In this document: positions 7,355-12,893 of the stretch, piece by piece
How the letters are laid out: each line of letters begins with the position of its first letter
Position numbering within the stretch: position 1 is the first letter of the stretch
DNA from: Bacteroides_D sp963546395
GTDB taxonomy: Bacteria; Bacteroidota; Bacteroidia; Bacteroidales; CAJPTX01
Length of the DNA stretch: 12,893 nucleotides
Direction of reading: 5' to 3'
NCBI GenBank assembly: GCA_963546395.1
Contig: CAUUMS010000035.1
Span: 1-12,893, forward strand
Translations under genes and position numbers: made by a program
The notes under the pieces: generated by a model
Database searches by the model: none
What the model saw: the letters and a program-made list of their open reading frames with translations, nothing else
What the model was told of the DNA's origin: nothing

Positions 7355-7359
7355 AGATA

Positions 7360-7383
7360 GCAGGGCACAAAATTTTTCCCTGC
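7360..7383 (+). terminator. Second hairpin after uvrB, with an A/T-rich core
   Basis: GCAGGG at 7360-7365 pairs with CCCTGC at 7378-7383, and the 12-nt interior contains AAAATTTTT, which can extend the stem. It lies 5 nt after the 7333-7354 hairpin. It may be a terminator for uvrB in either direction or a structured 3' end. Confidence 0.45.
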
Positions 7384-7465
7384 ATAAAATCCGCGCTACA
7401 GCTATGAAGCAGCCCCGTGAGGCTGTCTAAAATGTCGTGTGCGAGTAGGCATGCGACGTGTGTAA

Positions 7466-7497
7466 TTTGGTTGGGCTACCTGCATTGTGTAACTTTG
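7466..7497 (+). promoter_or_regulatory. Strong Bacteroidota-type promoter upstream of the LRR protein gene
   Basis: TTTG at 7466-7469 and TAACTTTG at 7490-7497 match both the -33 and the -7 (TAnnTTTG) elements, with a 20-nt spacer, the best match in the window. Transcription would begin near 7503. The next gene starts at 7695, so the leader would be about 190 nt, unless the promoter drives a separate small RNA. Confidence 0.75.
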
Positions 7498-7641
7498 ACC
7501 CGCGTCGTAACGTTGCGTGCAGATTTGCGCAGTGGGAGAATCATTGATTTTGCGCGGAGGATGTGGCCGATGGGGATCTGTCAGCGGCTTTATTGATCGC
7601 CCATAGACGTTCGCCGTTGCGCGTTGATGTAGAGATTGTCG

Positions 7642-7656
7642 CCGGGAAGTGCCCGG
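7642..7656 (+). other. Small hairpin in the leader of the LRR protein gene
   Basis: CCGGG at 7642-7646 pairs with CCCGG at 7652-7656 around AAGTG, followed by TAATTTGATTT. It lies 38 nt before the ATG at 7695. It could be a weak attenuator, an mRNA-stabilising stem or chance structure. Confidence 0.35.
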
Positions 7657-7694
7657 TAATTTGATTTGGGACATCACACTAAACCTTTTGCCCT

Positions 7695-10600
7695 ATGAAG
7701 AGAATTCTACTTGTGGGAATGCACGTCCTGGTTGCAGTGACGCTGTGCATTGCGGCTTGCCTTCATGGAGGGGATGCCGCCGCGCAGCAGCTCAAGCTCC
7801 GCGTGAATGGTGCGGAGAAGAGCGGTGCAACCCTGGAGGCGGCCTTTGCGGCTCAGAAGTTGCAGGAGGTGACTAGCATTAGCATCTACGAGGGATCCAT
7901 CGCGGCCGCGGATTGGACGTGGATGTATGCGCACCGCGAGGAGTGGTCGAGCCTCAAGACTTTTGAGGTGACGGCCGGAATCACGTCGGTGGCCGATCTC
8001 GCAACCAGCTCGACCCCGCTGGGATCGACGGTGGAGATGGTGACGATTCACAAATTGCAGACGGTGAAAGATGCGGCCCTGCGCGATATGTCGTCGGCCA
8101 TCGTGCTGTCGCTGCCCGATGTGACCGAGCTAGGGAAGGATGCGCTGGCTGATAATTACGCTCTGCAAGTGCTCCAGTGCGCCAAGCTTGCCAAGGTGGG
8201 TGAGAGCGCATTCTCGGGGTGTGGTCAGCTGTCGATGATGGCCCTGGGGGCCACGCCGCCCACCATGCCGATAGACGAGCAGGGGGCTCCCGACCCGTTC
8301 GATGGTTTGCCCACCGTGCGGGCACTGATGCTGATGAAGGGGGATGCCCCGCTGGAGGGCGAGGAGCTCAAGACCGCGCAGGCGGCTTACTGGGCGGTGA
8401 AGGATGGCAACGTGAAGGACTCCATGTGGCTGGATTGGCCCATGGGCTCGTTCTGGAAGATGGAGCTGGATGGGAACATGCAGCATGGCTCCGTGAAGTT
8501 GACCCCATACCCGTATGCCATCGCGGGACGGAAGGTGATTGCCACGTTTAGCCCTGATTTGGGCTGGGCGCTCAAGGAGGCCTCATTCACCCCGAAGGGC
8601 GGGAACAAGACGCTCATCGAGTCGGATAGGTTTACCATGCCCAAGGCCCCGATTACCGTGACGGCCGAGTTTTACGAGAAGGTGCTCAAGGTGAAGATTA
8701 CCAAGCTGAGCAAGGAGACGGTGACCAAGCAGGGGGCTAGCCTCTCGGAGATCTTTAAGGATCTGGAGCTGAATACGGTTGCTGAGCTGAATGTGCTCGA
8801 GGGACGATTCGACCGCGGGGATTGGATTCTACTCAAGAGCAATCGTGGCGAGCTGTACAAGCTGCGTAAGTTCACGATTGAGAATACGGTGATGTCAGCG
8901 GATGACATTCCGGATAATGCGGACTACGAGGGGATCTTTGCCCCGGGGAACCTGGGGAGCATAGAGGAGATTGTCCTGCACAAGGTGAAGCGGGTAGGTT
9001 CCTACGCGTTCATCAATTGCTCGAAGCTGAAGAAGGCTGAGTTGCCGGATGCCACTGAGCTTGCGCTCGAGGCGTTCAATGGTACCGAGTCGCTGGAGGA
9101 TTTTGAGGCTCCAAAGCTGGTGAGCATCGGGAAGTCGTGCTTCGATGGTTGCATCCGACTGAAGTCAGCGGAGTTTGAGCACCTGGAGACGCTGGAGCGC
9201 GATGCCTTCTCTGGTGCCAAGAGCCTGGTGAAGGTTGTGCTGGGCAAGGTGACGAAGCTCAAGACGCACGCCTTCTCGCAGTGTATCAGCCTGGTGGAGG
9301 TGATAGCCCCGCAGGTGACCGAGTTAGAGCAGGCCGTGTTCTGGGATGGGGAGTTCAATCCGTGCCAGAGCCTGAAGTCGGTGTACATGCCTAATGTTAA
9401 GTCGATAGGTGAGCGCGCATTCTACCAGTGCTCGGCACTACGCCAGATAGTGGTGGGCACGGCGGCGCCCCAGGTGGGTAATGAGGCCTTCGGCGGGTGC
9501 AAGTCCGTTGACGTGCTGCTGATAGCCAAGGCTGACGGTACTATTCTCACCACGGCTGCCGATCTGGAGGCCCCGGCGGCGACCTACAAGGCCGCTGAGG
9601 ATGGGAACACGCAGGATGAGCTGTGGTACGGCTGGAAGATCCCCACGGGCAATCTGTATAAGTTGACCGCAGATCCGAATATCGAGCACGGTGCGCTCGA
9701 GTTCATTCCCGCCGTGTACGCCCCGGCCGGCCGTGAGGTGAAGGTGATATATCGGCCTGCGCTGGGCTATCTCGTGGCAGGGAGCCGCTTTACACCCGAG
9801 GGTGGTGAGGCGCAAGACATAGCCGACGGGAAATTTGTGATGCCGGATAAGAATGTAGTGGTAAGCGTCACGTACACCCAGAATAAGCTGGAGATATCGG
9901 TGAATGGGAATGAGACCATCTCCGGCTACTCGCTGGAAGATCTCCTGCATGAGTTCGCGGGCAACTACTCGAAGGTGGAGTCCATTAAGGTGATCTCGGG
10001 GACGTTCCCGACCCAGGAGTGGGAGTGGCTATCCAGCAAGTCGCGGGAGTTGAGCGCACTCTCTTCGTTTGAAATCGCTGCCGAGGGTGTGACGGCATCC
10101 GACGTGCCGGACGTGGAGAACGTGTCGGTATTCCCGGGCTACTTCCATAAGACGGCGTTGAAGAAGGCTGACCTTCAGGGTGTGCGCCGCATAGGTGCTT
10201 ACGCCTTCGGGGAGCTGAAGGCACTGACCGAGGTGAACCTGCCAAATGCTACGCACATTGGGCACGATGCGTTCTATGAGTGCCGCACGCTCACGAAAGT
10301 GGAGATCCCCGAGGTGACTGAGCTGGGGAATTCAGCCTTTAGCAACTGCTTCGGTATCCAGTCGCTGGATCTCCCCAAGGTGACCCGCATTGGCGATGGG
10401 GTATTCTTCTGCCAGGATTCGCCGCTGGCCTCGACACCAATGCGTAGCTCGCTGACGGGGGTGACGACTCCGCTGGTGGAGCACGTGGGTGAAGATGCGT
10501 TCAATGCGTGCGTGAATCTGCAAACGGTGGATATACCGAATCTGCGCACCCTGGGCAAATCGGCGTTCTCGAGCTGCTTGAAGCTGAATAACGTCGAGTT

Positions 10601-11993
10601 TGAGCATATCGAGGAGATTGCGCCGGCTGCGTTCTACCGTTGCAGCAAGCTCACCAAGTTCCGTTTCCCGAAGGCAACCCGCGTGGGTGCTGGTGCCTTT
10701 GCCTGGGCAGGCCTTGTTTCGGTGGAAGATGACATGCTGCCCGAGGTGACGACGGTAGAGGAGAGCGCATTTAAGAATAATGAGTACCGCCTGCGCCGGG
10801 TGCGGATGTCCAAGGCGGAGAAGCTAGGGGTTGGCTCGTTCAGCAACTGCTACGGGCTGGAGTGGGCGTATTTCCCGTCGGTGAAGACAATCGACTCGCT
10901 GACGTTTGTCAATGACTCGGTGCTGCGTGAGGTGATAATGCCCCGCGTGTCCTCGGTGGGTAAGAAGGCCTTCTTCAATTGCAAGGAGCTCGTTCGGCTG
11001 AGCCTGGGTGCACAGCCCCCCGCAGTGGCTGGTGGAGAGGAGACGTTCAAGCGCGATTGCACGGCGAACGATTGCGGCGAGCGGGTGTTGCTGCTCGTGG
11101 ATGAGAAGGGTGAACGCCTGACCGGTGAAGCCCTTGAGGCCGCTAAGGCTGCCTATCTGGCCTCACCCGGTGGGAAGGCCGCTGAGAACACGTGGTATGG
11201 GTGGAAGCTTAATGCCGATGTGTTCACGGTGCGGATGGATCCCGCTGTGAAGAATGGCTCATTTGCCAGTGTGCCCACGAGTCGCACTCCGGGTGAGAAG
11301 TGCATCATCGAGGCCCGCGCAAATGAAGGGTACCAGCTGGTGAAGGGATCCATCAAGGCGTACAAGGCGGATGATCCGAGCACGGAGGTTAAGATTGTGC
11401 GTAATAGCATCACCATGCCGGCGCACGATGTGTTGCTCTTCGCGGAGTTCGAGGGTAAGCGTTATGCCATACAGCTTGCGGCGATGGAGCATGGCACCGT
11501 GACGGTGGTGGATTCGGCCTCGCTGGGTACTACGGTGGAACTCACCGCGAAGCCCGAGGCTGGTTACGAGCTGGAGCCCGAGAGCCTGAAGGTGTACAAG
11601 GCTGGCGCACCAAGCGAGCTAATCGCCCTGAAGGATGGGAACAAGTTTGAGATGCCTGGGTACAACGTAGAGGTAGTGGCCTCGTTCAAGAAGGCTGCAA
11701 CCCCAGAACCTAAGCCCGAGCCTAAGCCTGCCCCGAAGACGGCGGTGGAGGATATGCCGCTGAGCGATGTACAGGTGGCCCCGAACCCGTTTGCTGACCA
11801 TGTGCAGGTGATGGGTGCGGAGAGCGTGCAGAACTTCTGGCTACTCGACGTGTCGGGCCGGGTGATCTCGGCTGGGGCCCACGATGGGAGCTCGGAGCTG
11901 CGCATTACCACATCGCATCTACAGTCGGGCCTATACCTGCTGCGCCTGCGCTCTGCGCATGGCGAACGGGCAATTCGCCTGATAAAGCGATAG
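7695..11993 (+). CDS. Large BspA-like leucine-rich surface protein with T9SS sorting domain
   Basis: A 1432-residue exported protein. A signal peptide (residues 1 to about 30, cleavage likely after DAAA) is followed by three composite modules at about 33-328, 331-730 and 731-1255. Each has a header with a conserved Gly-x-Phe/Ile...Trp...Leu...Phe pattern, a block of BspA-type (LRR_5, TpLRR-like) repeats with the core 'Val-x-x-Ile-Gly-x-x-Ala-Phe-x-x-Cys', a connector usually ending WYGWK, and a beta-rich 'bacterial repeat' domain ending in a Met-Pro motif (FTMPKAP, FVMPDKN, ITMPAHD). A fourth beta repeat (1256-1333), a PEPKPEPKPAPK linker (1337-1348) and a type IX secretion C-terminal domain (1355-1432: APNPF, DVSGR, SGLYLLRL) complete it. 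The CTD is known to target such proteins through the outer membrane, where it is usually removed and the protein anchored to lipopolysaccharide. BspA-family LRRs bind host matrix proteins or other bacteria in related species; the ligand here is unknown. The ATG at 7695 begins a good signal peptide (MKRILLV). Confidence 0.92.
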   Translation: MKRILLVGMHVLVAVTLCIAACLHGGDAAAQQLKLRVNGAEKSGATLEAAFAAQKLQEVTSISIYEGSIAAADWTWMYAHREEWSSLKTFEVTAGITSVADLATSSTPLGSTVEMVTIHKLQTVKDAALRDMSSAIVLSLPDVTELGKDALADNYALQVLQCAKLAKVGESAFSGCGQLSMMALGATPPTMPIDEQGAPDPFDGLPTVRALMLMKGDAPLEGEELKTAQAAYWAVKDGNVKDSMWLDWPMGSFWKMELDGNMQHGSVKLTPYPYAIAGRKVIATFSPDLGWALKEASFTPKGGNKTLIESDRFTMPKAPITVTAEFYEKVLKVKITKLSKETVTKQGASLSEIFKDLELNTVAELNVLEGRFDRGDWILLKSNRGELYKLRKFTIENTVMSADDIPDNADYEGIFAPGNLGSIEEIVLHKVKRVGSYAFINCSKLKKAELPDATELALEAFNGTESLEDFEAPKLVSIGKSCFDGCIRLKSAEFEHLETLERDAFSGAKSLVKVVLGKVTKLKTHAFSQCISLVEVIAPQVTELEQAVFWDGEFNPCQSLKSVYMPNVKSIGERAFYQCSALRQIVVGTAAPQVGNEAFGGCKSVDVLLIAKADGTILTTAADLEAPAATYKAAEDGNTQDELWYGWKIPTGNLYKLTADPNIEHGALEFIPAVYAPAGREVKVIYRPALGYLVAGSRFTPEGGEAQDIADGKFVMPDKNVVVSVTYTQNKLEISVNGNETISGYSLEDLLHEFAGNYSKVESIKVISGTFPTQEWEWLSSKSRELSALSSFEIAAEGVTASDVPDVENVSVFPGYFHKTALKKADLQGVRRIGAYAFGELKALTEVNLPNATHIGHDAFYECRTLTKVEIPEVTELGNSAFSNCFGIQSLDLPKVTRIGDGVFFCQDSPLASTPMRSSLTGVTTPLVEHVGEDAFNACVNLQTVDIPNLRTLGKSAFSSCLKLNNVEFEHIEEIAPAAFYRCSKLTKFRFPKATRVGAGAFAWAGLVSVEDDMLPEVTTVEESAFKNNEYRLRRVRMSKAEKLGVGSFSNCYGLEWAYFPSVKTIDSLTFVNDSVLREVIMPRVSSVGKKAFFNCKELVRLSLGAQPPAVAGGEETFKRDCTANDCGERVLLLVDEKGERLTGEALEAAKAAYLASPGGKAAENTWYGWKLNADVFTVRMDPAVKNGSFASVPTSRTPGEKCIIEARANEGYQLVKGSIKAYKADDPSTEVKIVRNSITMPAHDVLLFAEFEGKRYAIQLAAMEHGTVTVVDSASLGTTVELTAKPEAGYELEPESLKVYKAGAPSELIALKDGNKFEMPGYNVEVVASFKKAATPEPKPEPKPAPKTAVEDMPLSDVQVAPNPFADHVQVMGAESVQNFWLLDVSGRVISAGAHDGSSELRITTSHLQSGLYLLRLRSAHGERAIRLIKR
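8025..8264 (+). repeat. LRR block 1 of the surface protein (3 units)
   Basis: Residues 111-190 hold about three BspA-type units, recognisable at LQTVKDAAL, VTELGKDAL and LAKVGESAF, and end with the capping GATPP. Two of the three have Leu instead of the usual Phe at the end of the core, so this is the most diverged block. Confidence 0.8.
8952..9509 (+). repeat. LRR block 2 of the surface protein (7 units)
   Basis: Residues 420-605 hold seven units of about 22-24 residues, with cores such as VKRVGSYAF, LVSIGKSCF, LETLERDAF and VKSIGERAF, followed by a partial capping unit (PQVGNEAF). One unit carries a short insertion (WDGEFNPC, 550-557). Confidence 0.85.
10146..11018 (+). repeat. LRR block 3 of the surface protein (12 units)
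   Basis: Residues 818-1108 hold twelve units with cores such as VRRIGAYAF, ATHIGHDAF, VTELGNSAF, LRTLGKSAF and VSSVGKKAF, ending with the capping GAQPP. A roughly ten-residue insertion (from CQDSP, 906 onward) interrupts the fourth unit, at the same kind of position as in block 2. Confidence 0.85.
11460..11693 (+). repeat. Extra beta-rich repeat before the sorting domain
   Basis: Residues 1256-1333 are a further copy of the domain that closes each module (other copies at about 254-328, 653-730 and 1176-1255). Shared features are a His/Asn-Gly turn near the start (MEHGTV here), a Gly-Tyr in the middle (AGYELEP) and a Met-Pro strand near the end (FEMPGYN). The pattern resembles the 'bacterial repeat' (Flg_new_2-like) family. 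Confidence 0.7.
11757..11990 (+). other. Type IX secretion C-terminal sorting domain
   Basis: Residues 1355-1432 match T9SS type A sorting domains: VAPNPFADHV at the start, LLDVSGRVI in the middle, then LQSGLYLLRL and a basic end (RLIKR). This implies that the genome has a working PorK/L/M/N-Sov machinery and the PorU sortase, none of which is in the window. Confidence 0.88.
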
Positions 11994-12015
11994 CTAAATC
12001 ATCCTACTGTCCAAT

Positions 12016-12048
12016 GGCATGGGGCGTGCACACCGCACGCCCTATGCC
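12016..12048 (+). terminator. Terminator-like hairpin after the LRR protein gene
   Basis: GGCATGGGGCGTGC at 12016-12029 pairs with GCACGCCCTATGCC at 12035-12048 over a five-nt loop (ACACC); 13 of 14 pairs are Watson-Crick and one is G-T. It lies 22 nt after the stop codon. No T-tract follows. Confidence 0.7.
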
Positions 12049-12252
12049 TGCGGATGGGGGGTGTGCTGTGTCGTAGCGGTCCTGTCATCCCTCATGGACA
12101 CACTGTACTGGGGTGAGAGGCTATTGGTTGCACAGCTTTAGGCCAGCGATGCGCATGCGGGTGAGCAGAGCAACTCTCCCAACAGATCTCTTTTGCTGCT
12201 TTTGTTTGCCACAGGAGCAATGGCTTCGCCGCCCTGTATAGGGGTGAGACAG

Positions 12253-12261
12253 TACCTTTTG
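12253..12261 (+). promoter_or_regulatory. Possible imperfect -7 box for the gene at 12306
   Basis: TACCTTTTG has the TA and TTTG parts of TAnnTTTG but with three nucleotides between them instead of two. No -33 element is visible at the usual distance. It is the best candidate in this gap, and weak. Confidence 0.3.
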
Positions 12262-12305
12262 TGTTGATGGAAATTTTCGGTTTCGATTAAATTTTCCCGA
12301 AGGTG

Positions 12306-12893
12306 ATGAGAAAATTTTTCTGGTGTATCCTGTTTGCCCTGCTACTCCAAGGTGGGGTGCTGGAGGCGCAGCAAGCCGTCCAGATTGGGGGCCACTCCAT
12401 AGCCCTCGATCAGAACCTACAGCAGCTGCGGGCAAAGCGTACCCGGGGGCCTGGGGCTGCCATGGCGGATCTCCTGCCCGTCGGAGGCCAGGTGGGGGGA
12501 GAGCATTTTGCCCTCATGCAGTTCGACGCGCCTCCCTTGCAGGCAGAGCGTGCGAAGCTGGCTCAGCTGGGGGTGACACTGCTGGACTATGTGGGGGGTG
12601 GTGCCTACTACGCCCGGGTGCGGCAGGATGTGCAACCCGTGGAGCTGGCGAATGCTGGGGCATGCGCCCTGGCTCCGCTCAAGGAGGAGTGGAAGGTTGA
12701 TGCCCGCTTGCTGAATGATCCGCCCGCATGGGTACAGGATGGCGGGGAGGGAATGCTGCGAGTGGATGTGCACTACTTCCCCGTGGATCGCAATCTCATC
12801 ACCGCAGAACTCGGGGAGATGGGGTATGCGGCCGTGCAATTCTCTGAGGTGCTACGCAGCTTTGAGCTTTCGGTGAGCCAGGCGGATTTGTCA
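12306..12893 (+). CDS. Exported protein, N-terminal region like an S8 protease (partial)
   Basis: An open frame of 196 codons runs off the window end. It starts at ATG 12306 with AAGG a few nt upstream. Residues 1-21 are a signal peptide (cleavage likely near LEA). Residues 66-105 (HFALMQFDAPPLQAERAKLA, then GV.LLDYV, GGAYYARV) match a stretch seen at the N-terminus of many Bacteroidota subtilisin-like (S8) proteases, where a propeptide-like domain comes before the catalytic domain. Residues 150-195 look like a second copy of a similar fold (VHYFPVD, then SFELSVSQADL). The catalytic Asp/His/Ser residues would lie beyond the window, so the enzyme call is an inference. It may end in a T9SS sorting domain, like its neighbour. 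Other exported proteins with this prodomain-like region remain possible. Confidence 0.6.
   Translation, partial: MRKFFWCILFALLLQGGVLEAQQAVQIGGHSIALDQNLQQLRAKRTRGPGAAMADLLPVGGQVGGEHFALMQFDAPPLQAERAKLAQLGVTLLDYVGGGAYYARVRQDVQPVELANAGACALAPLKEEWKVDARLLNDPPAWVQDGGEGMLRVDVHYFPVDRNLITAELGEMGYAAVQFSEVLRSFELSVSQADLS

Larger units (their letters stand above)
7286..7694. other. Non-coding region between uvrB and the LRR protein gene
   Basis: These 409 nt hold no convincing gene; the longest frame, on the - strand, has no recognisable product, start signal or family match. The first third (7333-7426) contains three consecutive small hairpins that probably end uvrB transcription. A strong promoter lies at 7466-7497, and the remaining 190 nt would be the leader of the LRR protein mRNA. 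No riboswitch class, tRNA or known small RNA was recognised. Confidence 0.7.
11994..12305. other. Non-coding region between the LRR protein and the partial protease-like gene
   Basis: These 312 nt hold a terminator-like hairpin (12016-12048), a 17-nt imperfect direct repeat (12103-12119 and 12234-12250) and an A/T-rich stretch with a near-palindrome (GGAAATTTT 12269-12277, AAATTTTCC 12289-12297) just before the next start codon. No gene or RNA was recognised. Confidence 0.6.

Noticed and set aside
7402..7677. 91-codon open frame on the - strand in the gap before the surface protein gene
   Set aside because: No recognisable family, no ribosome binding site, composition typical of random high-GC frames, and it runs across the promoter and leader of the opposite-strand gene.
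7503..7694. Known riboswitch or 6S-like RNA in the leader
   Set aside because: No conserved core of a riboswitch class could be recognised by eye; only a 5-bp hairpin is clear.
7695..11993. CRISPR-like or tandem DNA repeats inside the large surface protein gene
   Set aside because: The periodicity is at protein level (LRR units of about 22-24 residues); the DNA copies are diverged and lack identical repeats with unique spacers.
12121..12435. 104-codon open frame on the - strand near the window end
   Set aside because: It overlaps the signal peptide coding region of the + strand gene and its product has no protein-like features.

Overview
The window looks like chromosome of a Bacteroidota member, most likely Porphyromonas or a close relative. 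Four things point there: the gene order hpt-adk-obg, several promoters of the Bacteroidota type (-7 box TAnnTTTG) rather than sigma70 boxes, weak Shine-Dalgarno sequences, and a very large BspA-type leucine-rich protein that ends in a type IX secretion (T9SS) sorting domain. By eye the G+C content is high for the phylum, in the high fifties. No rRNA, tRNA, CRISPR array, insertion sequence or prophage was seen.

Positions 1-3528 (+) carry a tightly packed gene string: the 3' end of hpt (purine salvage), adk (adenylate kinase), obgE (ribosome-associated GTPase, here short at its C-terminus), a PAP2 membrane phosphatase and an exported CapA-type metallophosphatase. The gaps are 7-22 nt, so the five genes are probably one operon. 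Nucleotide metabolism and ribosome assembly come first, envelope functions last.

Positions 3529-5017 hold a single + gene with its own promoter. Its exported product resembles the first part of SagB-type nitroreductases but lacks recognisable flavin-binding motifs. A perfect 15-bp hairpin separates it from a convergent - strand gene for a DUF5698/DUF2179 (UPF0316) membrane protein. That gene and uvrB (+, 5252-7285, nucleotide excision repair) diverge from a shared 234-nt region with a TACCTTTG -7 box on each strand.

Positions 7286-7694 are non-coding: a cluster of small hairpins after uvrB, then a textbook Bacteroidota promoter (TTTG, 20 nt, TAACTTTG) that would give a leader of about 190 nt. 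This leads into the 1432-residue surface protein gene (7695-11993). The protein has a signal peptide, three repeats of a composite module (header, LRR block, connector, beta-rich repeat domain) holding 3, 7 and 12 LRR units, one extra beta repeat, a PEPKP-type linker and a T9SS C-terminal domain. A second terminator-like hairpin follows. After 312 non-coding nt, the window ends inside an exported protein gene (12306-12893) whose start resembles the N-terminal region of subtilisin-like (S8) proteases.

Most of the window is ordinary housekeeping and envelope sequence. I saw no clear new defence or mobile system. The best leads are the nitroreductase-like protein that seems to have lost its cofactor site, the stepwise module expansion in the BspA-like protein, and its long leader.
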